Source of the DNA: Acidocella aquatica | GTDB lineage: Bacteria; Pseudomonadota; Alphaproteobacteria; Acetobacterales; Acetobacteraceae | Assembly (NCBI RefSeq): GCF_030160635.1 | Contig: NZ_BSOS01000079.1 | Coordinates: 1 to 64,000, forward strand | Direction of reading: 5' to 3' | DNA: 64,000 nucleotides | Part shown: piece after piece, positions 1-10,130 of the stretch | Numbering within the stretch: the stretch's first letter is position 1 | Layout of the letters: the number at the start of each line of letters is the position of its first letter | Translations under genes and position numbers: made by a program | The notes under the pieces: model-generated | The model's input: only the letters and a program-made list of their open reading frames with translations | What the model was told of the DNA's origin: nothing | Database searches by the model: none

Positions 1-2
1 CC

Positions 3-230
3 ACACCGAATCATATAAAATCGCGTCGGATCAATAGGATGGGTACTTCAACAAATTACCCTGAGGAAGCGGTTGATCTGCAGACCGGTTTCGCCAAGTC
101 CTCGATCGAGAAGGCTGTCTCCGAGAGCAACAAGCTGACCGACGCGACCGTGAAGCTGGCCGAGCAGGCGATTGCGCCGCTGACCGCGCGTATCGCCCTC
201 GCTGTCGAGACGTTCAGCAAAGCCAAGTAA
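3..230 (+). CDS. Phasin family protein, C-terminal part (cut by left edge)
   Basis: Phasins coat polyhydroxyalkanoate granules. The readable part has the amphipathic, Ala/Lys/Glu-rich helical pattern of the phasin C-terminus (EEAVDLQTGFAKSSIEKAVSE, then KLAEQAIAPLTARIALAVETF). The frame is open to the left edge, and an internal ATG at 39 would give only 63 residues, shorter than the usual 100-150, so the gene probably begins outside the window. The first dozen codons of this frame do not look phasin-like, while the neighbouring frame reads HTESYKIASDQ and then stops at 35-37. A frameshift or a short variant is therefore possible. A terminator follows at 291-324. The PHA synthase at 57-59 kb is the natural partner. 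Confidence 0.6.
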   Translation, partial: TPNHIKSRRINRMGTSTNYPEEAVDLQTGFAKSSIEKAVSESNKLTDATVKLAEQAIAPLTARIALAVETFSKAK

Positions 231-290
231 GCTATCGCCACACGCCCGACCAGGCGCGTGCCTGGGTCCGGTTTTGGCCATGACTTGAGA

Positions 291-324
291 AAAAGACCGG
301 ACCCGGACAGGGCCGGTCTTTTTT
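291..324 (+). terminator. Rho-independent terminator after the phasin gene
   Basis: A 10-bp stem, AAAAGACCGG (291-300) with CCGGTCTTTT (313-322), closes a loop of 12 bases and is followed by Ts. It lies 60 bases after the phasin stop. Confidence 0.85.
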
Positions 325-419
325 GCTTTTGGCGGTTGATGCGCGGCGGCCGGCTTCACGCAAAAGCAGGATTTTCTGCCCCGGGCGGAAATTCGCCCTT
401 TCATATCGCGTGGGGCATT

Positions 420-445
420 CGATATGCTCTTACGATATGCTCTTA
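420..445 (+). repeat. Perfect 13-bp tandem duplication upstream of clpS
   Basis: The unit CGATATGCTCTTA occurs at 420-432 and again at 433-445 with no mismatch. It sits 18 bases before the TATAAT at 463-468, so the duplication covers the place where a -35 element would lie. Confidence 0.85.
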
Positions 446-462
446 CTTAAGGTTAAGTCTGC

Positions 463-468
463 TATAAT
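463..468 (+). promoter_or_regulatory. Putative -10 box of the clpS-clpA promoter
   Basis: A perfect TATAAT hexamer stands 68 bases before the clpS ATG. No convincing -35 hexamer lies 16-18 bases upstream, because that place is taken by the 13-bp tandem duplication. The promoter may depend on an activator or on an alternative sigma factor. Confidence 0.45.
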
Positions 469-536
469 GAAGTTGGGGTGCTTTGCTGTGGAATCAGCCA
501 TAGGCAAAGCGGAGCAGATGTTTCAGGATACCGGAT

Positions 537-866
537 ATGAGTGACAACGACAAACGCAAAGGCAGCGAGGGGCCGAATACCGGCGTGGTGGTTAAGCCGC
601 GGCCGAAAACACGCAAGCCCACGATGTATAAGGTGCTGATGCTCAACGACGATTACACGCCGATGGAGTTTGTCGTGCATGTGCTGGAGCGTTTTTTCCA
701 GAAATCGCGCGATCAGGCGACGCAGATCATGCTGCATGTGCATCGCCGGGGTGTGGGCGTGTGCGGTGTGTATACATATGAGGTGGCCGAGACCAAGGTG
801 ACGCAGGTGATGGATCTGGCGCGCCAGAACCAGCATCCGCTGCAATGCACGATTGAGAAAGAATGA
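537..866 (+). CDS. clpS: ATP-dependent Clp protease adaptor ClpS
   Basis: ClpS binds N-degron substrates (bulky first residues) and hands them to the ClpA hexamer. The protein has 109 residues: a disordered N-terminal tail of about 25 residues, then the conserved core with [17 protein letters not shown] (the Asn-Asp pair of the ligand pocket), the [21 protein letters not shown] stretch in the middle, and the C-terminal QHPLQCTIE. This length and layout are typical of the family. The ATG at 537 has an AGGA-like element (523-527) ahead of it. clpA follows on the same strand after 150 bases, the usual pairing. Identity is secure. Confidence 0.96.
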   Translation: MSDNDKRKGSEGPNTGVVVKPRPKTRKPTMYKVLMLNDDYTPMEFVVHVLERFFQKSRDQATQIMLHVHRRGVGVCGVYTYEVAETKVTQVMDLARQNQHPLQCTIEKE

Positions 867-1016
867 CCCTGTATTTTGGCGCGCAATTACTATGTGTAGT
901 GAAACTGGACCGGGCGGGGTTCGCCGGGTTCAGCAAAAGAATGCCGGCCGGGCGGGCATATCAGACGCCCGGATATAAGAGCGCCGGATATCGGCGTGAA
1001 GGAACGGTTTAGATCC

Positions 1017-3359
<2,343 letters not shown>

Positions 3360-3378
3360 GCAGCCCCTCCCCCACTCC

Positions 3379-3404
3379 AACGGCGCCTTCGGGCGCCGTT
3401 TTTG
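3379..3404 (+). terminator. Rho-independent terminator after clpA
   Basis: Stem AACGGCGCC/GGCGCCGTT with a UUCG tetraloop is followed by a T run (3399-3403). It begins about 20 bases after the clpA stop. Confidence 0.9.
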
Positions 3405-3410
3405 TTGGTG

Positions 3411-3517
3411 CTCTGGTAGGACACGTCATTGAAAATGCCGCGTCCTGCCAGAGTCGTATTTCGCGCGCGCCGCCGGCCAACCCGCGCGCAGTGCCCTGCG
3501 TCATGAATGACGCAGGG
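3411..3517. repeat. Two tandem hairpins, one long imperfect and one near-perfect
   Basis: The first hairpin has 19-base arms (3411-3429 with 3435-3453), 16 Watson-Crick pairs, one G-U and two mismatches around a five-base loop. The second has perfect 11-bp arms CCCTGCGTCAT and ATGACGCAGGG (3494-3504, 3507-3517) separated only by GA. Between them GCGCGCG (3463-3469) can pair with CGCGCGC (3483-3489). There is no T run, so they are not simple terminators. No frame here looks coding. Confidence 0.7.
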
Positions 3518-3526
3518 GACTAGAAT

Positions 3527-3628
3527 GCGATCGTTTGAGGTTCGTTCAACCGAGCGAGCCGAAAGCGTGAATCGCCCTCAGAAAAATGGCTAGAGCCTGA
3601 TCGCACTTAAAGCGATCAGGCTCTAGCC
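3527..3628. repeat. Intergenic palindromic element, copy A
   Basis: It begins GCGATCGTTTGAGGTTC, identical for 17 bases to 9582-9598, runs through GCCGAAAGCGTGAATC, and ends in a perfect 17-bp hairpin: arms 3588-3604 and 3612-3628 (GGCTAGAGCCTGATCGC and its complement) around ACTTAAA. The order of short blocks (GATCGTTTGAGG, GCCGAAAGCGT-AATC, CTCAG-AAAAATG, TAGAGC, TTAAAGCG) recurs in copies B and C. The hairpin could also act on RNA. Function unknown. Confidence 0.7.
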
Positions 3629-3658
3629 GCCTCGCCGCCTCCTCGTTACACTCCGTTT

Positions 3659-5494
3659 ATGGTTGATTTCACCCCCTGCCCTTGCGGCTCCGGTCTGCGG
3701 CGGGTCCGCTGCTGCGGGCTTGATCTCTCCACGCTGAGCCCGCCCGAGGCGGCCAATGCGCTCGTGCCGATGCTCGCCCAGGCGGAAGCCGCGCTGAAGG
3801 CCGGGGATGTGACCGCAGCTGAAAACAATGTCCGCCATATGTTGGAGCTCGCCCCGGGGCGCGAGGATGCGCTGCTGTTTCTTTACCGGCTCTCACGCCA
3901 GCAAAACCGCTTGGAGGCGGCCGAGGCGCTGATCCGCCGCGTGGTCGCCATCAACCCCAACAATTTTGGGGCGACCAACGAGCTGACCCTGATGCTGCTC
4001 GGCAAGGGCGCGCTGGCGGAGGCGGAAATCCACGCCCGCAACGCCATCCGCATCGCGCCGCGAAACGCGCAGGCGCATAATCTCATGGGGCTGGTGTTGA
4101 CCGAGGCCAACCGGCCGGTGATTGGGGAATATCACTATCGCCGCGTGCTGGAGCTGGCCGAGGGGGAGGAGCCGATCACGCTCGCCAACCTTGCCTGGAA
4201 CCTTAAGAACCAGGGGCGAATCGACGAGGCCCGGGCGCTGTATAAGCGTTCCATGGAGCTGAAGCCCGATGTGCTGCAGACAGTGCTGGGTTTTGCCAAA
4301 ATGGAGGAGGCGGACCGCAAGTTCGGCGCGGCGCTGGAGCTGCTCGACGAGGCTGAGCGCCTGTTGCCCGATAACCCCAGCGTGCAGCTCACCCGCGCCA
4401 CCGTGCTTGCCCGGCAGAAGAAGACCGAGGCGGCGCTGGCGATTTTGCATGAACCGGAGGAGGACGCCGAGGCGGCGCCGAAACTGCGGCTTGGCCCGGC
4501 TGAGCTCTCGGAGAAAGGCCGCCTGCTCGACCAGCTGGGCCGCTATGACGAGGCGTTCGCGGCGTTTGACACCGCGAAGAAGCGCGCGCTGGCATTTGGC
4601 GCCCGGCCCTATATGGCGGAGGCGGCCAATGACCTGGCCGCCCGGCTGAAAGGGTTTTTCACCGCACGGCGGTTACAGACATTGCCGGTGGCCGAGGTTC
4701 GCCGTGATTTCCCGCAGCCGGTGTTCATCGTCGGCTTTCCGCGCTCGGGCACCACGCTCATCGAGCAGACGCTGACCGTGCATCCGCGCATCTCCGCCGG
4801 GGACGAGCTGCCCTATATCAACGATATAACGCAGATTATGCCGCGCCTGCTGGCCAGCCCGCTGAACTACCCGGACGCGCTGGCCGAGCTCTGGATGGGC
4901 GACCAGCGCGAGGGCCTGAACGAGCTGCGCGACTACTACCTGAACCGCGCCGCCAAGAGCGGGATATTTAAAGAGGGCGCCGATTTTTTCACCGACAAGA
5001 TGCCTCTGAATGAGATGCATCTCGGCCTCATCGCGCTGCTGTTTCCGCAATCGCCGATTATCCATGTCATCCGCCACCCGCTGGATGTGCTGCTCTCGGT
5101 CTATTCCAACCACCTCACCCACGGGTTTTTCTGCGCGGCGGCGATGGAGAGCATCGCCCAGCACTATAATCTGGTCGCCGAGCTGATCGCGCACTACCGC
5201 GAGAATGTGAACATGCGCTACCTGCCGGTGCGCTACGAGGATATGGTGGTGGACCAGGAGGCGAATGTGCGCAAAATCCTGGATTTTGCCGACGTGGATT
5301 TCGACCCGCGCTGCCTGAGCTTCGAGCAGAACACCCGCTACGCCCGCACCGCGAGTTACGCGCAGGTGACGGAGAAACTATATGACAGGTCGCGCTACCG
5401 CTACCGGCCGTATCTGGCGCATCTGGAGCCTGTGCTGGAGACTCTGGCGCCGGTGATAGAGCGGCTTGGTTATGTCATCGACAAGCCGGAATAA
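3659..5494 (+). CDS. TPR-repeat sulfotransferase with N-terminal cysteine motif
   Basis: Predicted PAPS-dependent sulfotransferase of 611 residues. Residues 1-20 carry CPCGSG and a CC pair (Cys 7, 9, 18, 19), like the zinc-binding SEC-C tail motif. Residues about 35-335 hold tetratricopeptide repeats (for example NAIRIAPRNAQAHNLMGLVL, SMELKPDV). The C-terminal half is a sulfotransferase domain with the 5'-phosphosulfate loop FIVGFPRSGTTLIE (356-369) and the 3'-phosphate motif HVIRHPLDVLLS (469-480). The acceptor is unknown; TPR-linked members may act on proteins or glycans. No clear ribosome-binding site precedes the ATG. The DUF3429 gene follows after nine bases, which suggests co-transcription. 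Confidence 0.85.
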   Translation: MVDFTPCPCGSGLRRVRCCGLDLSTLSPPEAANALVPMLAQAEAALKAGDVTAAENNVRHMLELAPGREDALLFLYRLSRQQNRLEAAEALIRRVVAINPNNFGATNELTLMLLGKGALAEAEIHARNAIRIAPRNAQAHNLMGLVLTEANRPVIGEYHYRRVLELAEGEEPITLANLAWNLKNQGRIDEARALYKRSMELKPDVLQTVLGFAKMEEADRKFGAALELLDEAERLLPDNPSVQLTRATVLARQKKTEAALAILHEPEEDAEAAPKLRLGPAELSEKGRLLDQLGRYDEAFAAFDTAKKRALAFGARPYMAEAANDLAARLKGFFTARRLQTLPVAEVRRDFPQPVFIVGFPRSGTTLIEQTLTVHPRISAGDELPYINDITQIMPRLLASPLNYPDALAELWMGDQREGLNELRDYYLNRAAKSGIFKEGADFFTDKMPLNEMHLGLIALLFPQSPIIHVIRHPLDVLLSVYSNHLTHGFFCAAAMESIAQHYNLVAELIAHYRENVNMRYLPVRYEDMVVDQEANVRKILDFADVDFDPRCLSFEQNTRYARTASYAQVTEKLYDRSRYRYRPYLAHLEPVLETLAPVIERLGYVIDKPE

Positions 5495-5503
5495 GGAGCA
5501 AAC

Positions 5504-6010
5504 ATGTTCAAGCAACCTTTCACCGTGGCCATTCTCATTACCCTGGCGGGGAGCATCCCGTTTCTGGCGCTCGGCGCCGTCGTGCTGCTGGACCCGCTGG
5601 GATCACAAACCGCGATTGAGGTGTTGATCAGCTATGGCGCGGTCATCCTCTCCTTCACCGGCGCGGTGCATTGGGGCTTTGCCCTGCGTGACACCGCCCA
5701 CCCGGTGAACGGCGAGCCGCTCAGCCCGGCTGTATTGGGCTCTGAGCGGCAGCTGCTCATTTTCGGCATTGTGCCGGCGGTGATCGGCTGGGTTGCGCTC
5801 TCGGTGATGCTTCACTTCCAGGCGCCGGCGCTGGCGTTGTTTCTGCTGCTGGTAGGGTTTTTCGTCACCATCGTGGTGGAGACGATCGGCCGCGGGCGCG
5901 GGGTGGTTGCCGCCAATTATCTCACGCTGCGCTGGGTGGTCTCGATTATCGTGCTGCTGGTGCTGCTCACCGTGCTGGCGACGGTGCTGACTGGCATGCG
6001 CGTGGGCTGA
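5504..6010 (+). CDS. DUF3429 family integral membrane protein
   Basis: This is a 168-residue hydrophobic protein with about four to five membrane segments (FTVAILITLAGSIPFLALGAVV; ISYGAVILSFTGAVHWGFAL; LIFGIVPAVIGWVALSVML; LFLLLVGFFVTIVVETIG; VVSIIVLLVLLTVLATVL). The SFTGAVHWGFALRD stretch is the hallmark of DUF3429, a family of unknown function common in Proteobacteria. An excellent AAGGAG lies seven bases before the ATG. It is nine bases downstream of the sulfotransferase gene and likely shares its transcript. I assign no biochemical role. Confidence 0.8.
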   Translation: MFKQPFTVAILITLAGSIPFLALGAVVLLDPLGSQTAIEVLISYGAVILSFTGAVHWGFALRDTAHPVNGEPLSPAVLGSERQLLIFGIVPAVIGWVALSVMLHFQAPALALFLLLVGFFVTIVVETIGRGRGVVAANYLTLRWVVSIIVLLVLLTVLATVLTGMRVG

Positions 6011-6090
6011 TATGCCCGCCGCGCCGGGGGAATATCTCGCAAACCTGGGCCGAATCGCCTATCCTTCGGCTGTGTAATTAAGGCATTGTC

Positions 6091-7035
6091 ATGGGTATCG
6101 ACCGGTTTTTCAGTATTATCGCGGGCGAGATCGACCAGTATGCGATCCTGCCCGTGCTCTATCATTTCGGCTGGATGGAGTGGGAGGAGCTGTCCTTCGA
6201 CTGGGCGCTGGTGTGCGTCTATGGCATGTTCGCGGTGATCGTGACCTATGCCATCTGCTGGCCGCTGGAGCATCTGTTCCCCATTGAACACTGGGACAAC
6301 AAGAAGGCCGTGGCGGTCGATGTGTTCTACACCTTCGTCTCGCGCGTGGGGGTTATTCCCGTCATCAGCTTCCTGCTGTTCTATCAGGTGCAGACCTGGT
6401 TCTCCGGCATGCTGGTGAGTGCTGGGTTTATTCCGCCGACGCTGGAGACGATGTTTCCCGCGCTGTTTGGCCACCCGCTGGTCACGTTTTTATGCTATGC
6501 GTTGATCCTTGATCTCGCTGACTACTGGCGCCACCGGCTCTCGCACAGCTTCCGCGCCTGGTATGCGCTGCATGCGCTGCATCATGCGCAACGGCAGATG
6601 AGCTTCTGGTCGGATGACCGCAACCATCTGTTTGACGATGTGATCTCCTTCTTCTGGTTCTTCGCCATCGGGCTGGCCATCGGCATTCCGCCGCTGCAAT
6701 TCCCGCTGCTTATTTTGCTGCTGCGCTTCATCGAGAGCTTCTCCCACGCCAACATCAAAATGTCGTTCGGCCCGCTGGAATACATCCTGGTCTCGCCGCG
6801 CTTCCACCGCCTGCACCACGCCCTGCGCGCCGCCGGCCGCGGCTCCTTCAACTACGGCGGGGTGTTCACCATCTGGGATATTATTTTCCGCACCGCTGAC
6901 TTCTCCCCCCTCTGGCTGCCAACTGGCGATGCGCGCGCGCCCGAGGCGCTGGCGACGGGGGGTTATTTGCAGCAGCAGATCACGGGGGCGAAGATGTTCT
7001 TCGCGGCCCTGCTTGGCAGACCAGCCCCAACTTAA
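6091..7035 (+). CDS. Sterol desaturase / fatty acid hydroxylase family protein
   Basis: Membrane di-iron oxygenase of 314 residues. After about four hydrophobic segments it shows the histidine boxes of the superfamily: DYWRHRLSHS (HxxxH), ALHALHHAQ (HxxHH) and RFHRLHHAL near residue 250. A further His lies in IESFSHANIK. Such enzymes hydroxylate or desaturate lipids, hopanoids or carotenoids; the substrate cannot be told from sequence. It is followed after 12 bases by argG, so the two may be co-transcribed although they are unrelated in function. Family assignment is firm, substrate open. Confidence 0.85.
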   Translation: MGIDRFFSIIAGEIDQYAILPVLYHFGWMEWEELSFDWALVCVYGMFAVIVTYAICWPLEHLFPIEHWDNKKAVAVDVFYTFVSRVGVIPVISFLLFYQVQTWFSGMLVSAGFIPPTLETMFPALFGHPLVTFLCYALILDLADYWRHRLSHSFRAWYALHALHHAQRQMSFWSDDRNHLFDDVISFFWFFAIGLAIGIPPLQFPLLILLLRFIESFSHANIKMSFGPLEYILVSPRFHRLHHALRAAGRGSFNYGGVFTIWDIIFRTADFSPLWLPTGDARAPEALATGGYLQQQITGAKMFFAALLGRPAPT

Positions 7036-7047
7036 TACAAGACCCCC

Positions 7048-8274
7048 ATGGAACACAAAATCAAAAAAGTCGTCCTCGCCTACTCCGGCGGGCTGGATAC
7101 CTCGGTTATTCTGCGCTGGCTGCAGAATACCTATAAATGCGAGGTGGTGACCTTCACCGCCGACCTCGGCCAGGGCGAGGAGCTGGAGCCGGCGCGCGCC
7201 AAGGCGGAGCTTTTTGGCATCAAGCAGATATTCATCGAGGATTTGCGCGAGACCTTCGTGAAGGATTTCGTCTTCCCGATGTTTCGCGCCAATGCGGTGT
7301 ATGAGGGCCAGTATCTGCTCGGCACCTCGATCGCCCGCCCGTTGATCGCGCAGCGCCAGATCGAGATCGCCGAAATGGTCGGCGCCGATGCCGTGGCGCA
7401 TGGCGCGACCGGCAAGGGCAACGATCAGGTGCGCTTTGAGCTTGGGTATCATGCGCTGAACCCGAACATCCGCGTCATCGCCCCCTGGCGGGAATGGGAC
7501 CTGACCTCACGCACCAAGCTGCTGGAATATGCGGAGCACAACCAGATCCCCATCACCAAGGACAAGCGCGGCGAGGCGCCGTTCTCGGTGGATGCGAATT
7601 TGCTGCACTCCTCCTCGGAGGGGAAAATCCTCGAAGACCCCGCGCTGGAGCCGGAAGAGGTTGTGTATCAGCGCACCATCAGCCCGATGGATGCGCCCGA
7701 TAAGGCCACCGAAATCACCATCGATTTCTCGCATGGCGACGCGGTGGGCATTAACGGCGAGGCGCTCTCGCCCGCGAACCTGCTCACGCGGTTGAATGAA
7801 TATGGCAAGGCAAACGGCATCGGCCGGCTGGATCTGGTGGAAAACCGCTTTGTCGGCATGAAGTCGCGCGGGGTTTATGAGACGCCGGGCGGGACAATCT
7901 TGTTGCAGGCGCACCGGGCCATCGAGTCCATCACGCTCGACCGCGAGGCGGCGCATTTGAAGGACAGCATCATGCCCCGCTATGCGGAGCTGATCTATAA
8001 CGGCTTCTGGTTCTCCCCCGAACGCCGGATGTTGCAGGCGTTGATCGACACGTCCCAGGCATCGGTTGCCGGTACGGTGCGGTTGAAGCTTTATAAGGGC
8101 AATGTCATCGTCATCGGGCGCGAGAGCCCGCATTCGCTGTATTCGACGCGGATGGTGACCTTTGAGGATGACGCCGGTGCCTATAACCAACAGGACGCCG
8201 CCGGGTTCATCAAGCTGAATTCGCTACGTTTGCGGCTGGGTGCGGCGATTGGCCGGCGCGGGGGCAGTTTATAA
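7048..8274 (+). CDS. argG: Argininosuccinate synthase
   Basis: Cytosolic enzyme that joins citrulline and aspartate with ATP, the penultimate step of arginine synthesis. The 408-residue protein begins with the N-type ATP pyrophosphatase loop [18 protein letters not shown] and contains [14 protein letters not shown], the substrate-binding [13 protein letters not shown] and [14 protein letters not shown]. Length is standard. The start at ATG 7048 leaves only 12 bases after the upstream gene and no clear Shine-Dalgarno, so translation may be coupled. No arginine repressor box is evident. Confidence 0.97.
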   Translation: MEHKIKKVVLAYSGGLDTSVILRWLQNTYKCEVVTFTADLGQGEELEPARAKAELFGIKQIFIEDLRETFVKDFVFPMFRANAVYEGQYLLGTSIARPLIAQRQIEIAEMVGADAVAHGATGKGNDQVRFELGYHALNPNIRVIAPWREWDLTSRTKLLEYAEHNQIPITKDKRGEAPFSVDANLLHSSSEGKILEDPALEPEEVVYQRTISPMDAPDKATEITIDFSHGDAVGINGEALSPANLLTRLNEYGKANGIGRLDLVENRFVGMKSRGVYETPGGTILLQAHRAIESITLDREAAHLKDSIMPRYAELIYNGFWFSPERRMLQALIDTSQASVAGTVRLKLYKGNVIVIGRESPHSLYSTRMVTFEDDAGAYNQQDAAGFIKLNSLRLRLGAAIGRRGGSL

Positions 8275-8343
8275 TCAGGCAAACTTTGGCCCGTTGGCGC
8301 GAATAGATAGACACGTAGATAGACACGGGGGATCGCGCCGCAG

Positions 8344-8358
8344 GAACAAAAAAAGAAC
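8344..8358 (+). promoter_or_regulatory. LexA (SOS) box upstream of recA
   Basis: GAAC-AAAAAAA-GAAC is an exact match to the alphaproteobacterial LexA operator (GTTC-N7-GTTC read on the other strand). It lies about 180 bases before the chosen recA start and within reach of an A/T-rich promoter region (8359-8395). This predicts DNA-damage induction of recA. Confidence 0.85.
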
Positions 8359-8521
8359 AAATAGTTAATTTTCTTGTTGCTATTTTGTTCTTATCCTGGC
8401 AGCGTCGGCACATAACTTCACTCTGGCATTCCAAGGAAAACACGCTATGGTTGCACCCGCGTCAGGACAAAAGCGCCGATTGACGGCTGTCGAGTCGATA
8501 TCGGACGCTGGGGACACAGCA

Positions 8522-9580
8522 ATGACCAGGAAGCCGGATATGGAGAAAAACAAGGCCTTGGATGCCGCCATGGCGCAGATTGAGCGCGCTTTTGGCAAGG
8601 GCTCGATCATGCGCATGGGCGCGAAAGGCACCGGCGAGGCAATCGACGTGATTTCCTCGGGTTCGCTGGGTCTGGATTTGGCGCTGGGCATCGGCGGGCT
8701 GCCGCGCGGGCGCGTAATCGAGATTTACGGGCCGGAAAGCTCGGGCAAAACGACCCTGGCGCTGCACGCCATCGCCGAGGCGCAAAAGCGGGGCGGCACT
8801 TGCGCCTTTATCGACGCGGAACATGCGCTGGACCCCACCTATGCGCGCAAGCTTGGTGTGGATGTGGATAATCTGCTGATCTCCCAGCCTGATACGGGTG
8901 AACAGGGGCTGGAGATCGCCGATACGCTGGTGCGTTCGGGCTCGATCGACGTTTTGGTGATCGACTCGGTGGCGGCATTGGTGCCGCGCGCCGAGCTTGA
9001 GGGCGAAATGGGCGATACCCATGTCGGCCTGCATGCCCGGCTGATGAGCCAGGCGTTACGCAAGATCACCGGATCGGTTTCACGCAGCAACACGATGCTG
9101 ATCTTCCTCAACCAGATCCGCCTGAAGATCGGCGTGATGTTCGGCAACCCGGAGACAACGACAGGTGGCAACGCGTTGAAGTTCTATGCCTCGATTCGCA
9201 TGGAAATCCGCCGCACCGGCTCGATCAAGGACCGCGAGGAAGTCACCGGCAACCATACCCGCGTGAAGGTGGTGAAAAACAAACTGGCGCCGCCGTTCCG
9301 GCAGGTGGAATTCGACATCATGTTCGGCGAGGGCATCAGCAAAATGGGAGAGCTGGTGGATTTGGGCGTTAAGGCCGGGGTGGTGGAGAAATCCGGCGCC
9401 TGGTTCAGCTATGACAGCACGCGAATCGGCCAGGGGCGCGAGAACGCCAAGCAGTTTTTGCGGGAAAACCCGAAAATGGCGGATGCGATCGAGAAAAAAA
9501 TCCGCGAACAATCCGCCACCATCGCCGAGGCGCTGCTGGTGGCCGACACGGGTGACGGCGACAGCGATACGCCGGATTAG
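8522..9580 (+). CDS. recA: Recombinase RecA
   Basis: DNA strand-exchange ATPase and co-protease for LexA. The product from 8522 is 352 residues. It carries the MAW core [20 protein letters not shown], Walker [10 protein letters not shown] (70-78), the Walker B strand [10 protein letters not shown], loop L1 [20 protein letters not shown] and the L2 region [19 protein letters not shown]. An upstream ATG at 8447 has a better AAGGA, but the 25 extra codons use few G/C third positions (GTT, GCA, TCA, GGA, ATA), unlike the rest of the gene, so I prefer 8522, which has GGGGA before it. The LexA box at 8344 points to SOS control. Confidence 0.96.
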   Translation: MTRKPDMEKNKALDAAMAQIERAFGKGSIMRMGAKGTGEAIDVISSGSLGLDLALGIGGLPRGRVIEIYGPESSGKTTLALHAIAEAQKRGGTCAFIDAEHALDPTYARKLGVDVDNLLISQPDTGEQGLEIADTLVRSGSIDVLVIDSVAALVPRAELEGEMGDTHVGLHARLMSQALRKITGSVSRSNTMLIFLNQIRLKIGVMFGNPETTTGGNALKFYASIRMEIRRTGSIKDREEVTGNHTRVKVVKNKLAPPFRQVEFDIMFGEGISKMGELVDLGVKAGVVEKSGAWFSYDSTRIGQGRENAKQFLRENPKMADAIEKKIREQSATIAEALLVADTGDGDSDTPD

Positions 9581-9581
9581 C

Positions 9582-9651
9582 GCGATCGTTTGAGGTTCAC
9601 GAGCCGGAAAAATTGCGCGCGCTCAGCAAAAATGCTGGAGCGCGCGCAAGA
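9582..9651. repeat. Intergenic palindromic element, copy B (also a likely terminator)
   Basis: It opens with the same 17 bases as copy A (GCGATCGTTTGAGGTTC) and continues with GAGCCGGAAA. A GC-rich hairpin of 16-bp arms with one bulged G spans 9613-9649 (TTGCGCGCGCTCAGCA with TGCT-G-GAGCGCGCGCAA). ATTAAAGCGG follows, again matching copy A. It lies between the convergent recA and the minus-strand gene ending at 9652, so it may stop both transcripts. Confidence 0.7.
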
Positions 9652-10065
9652 TTAAAGCGGCCTCTGGTTTTCCGCCGTTTCGGGTTCGTCGCCAGCCAGG
9701 GCTTCGTCCACTTTGGCGTGAAGTTCCAGGTGCAACTGGTGTAGCTCGGCCATTAATATCTGCATGTCCTTCACGGTTTCCATCACCGCGTCGTGTTGTT
9801 CCTTGGCCAGTTTGTCCGATGAGCGCGCGGCCAGGATGGTGCCCACCCCCAGCAGCGGCAGGGCCACAAGCTGCAACACGCCGGAACTGGCGTATTGCAC
9901 GAAGGGCATTGCGGCCGGCCATTTCAACGGTAACAGCGAAAAAACCAGACAGAACCAAAAAAACCCCATGGTGGCGAAAATCTGGTTCGAGCGGATGGCG
10001 ATCGTATCGTTGATCTTGGAAATTCTATCCAAGGGCAGTTTTTTCACGACTTCGGGGGATTTCAA
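9652..10065 (-). CDS. Small two-helix membrane protein, function unknown
   Basis: A 137-residue protein with an N-terminal cytosolic stretch, two membrane segments (FATMGFFWFCLVFSLLPL and SGVLQLVALPLLGVGTILAA) and a charged C-terminal helix rich in Leu, His and Glu (MQILMAELHQLHLELHAKVDEAL) that could form a coiled coil. The layout recalls low-affinity iron permease-like and other small inner-membrane families, but I do not recognise it. Translation appears to start at TTG 10065, preceded by AAAGGA at good distance. It follows the 10131-10649 gene after 65 bases and may be the last gene of a nagA-murQ transcript. Confidence 0.6.
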   Translation of the reverse strand: MKSPEVVKKLPLDRISKINDTIAIRSNQIFATMGFFWFCLVFSLLPLKWPAAMPFVQYASSGVLQLVALPLLGVGTILAARSSDKLAKEQHDAVMETVKDMQILMAELHQLHLELHAKVDEALAGDEPETAENQRPL

Positions 10066-10130
10066 CGGCTGATCCTTTTATGCTTGGCCGCGACCAAACC
10101 ATAAAACCGCCGATTCGTCGCGCCGAAAAT

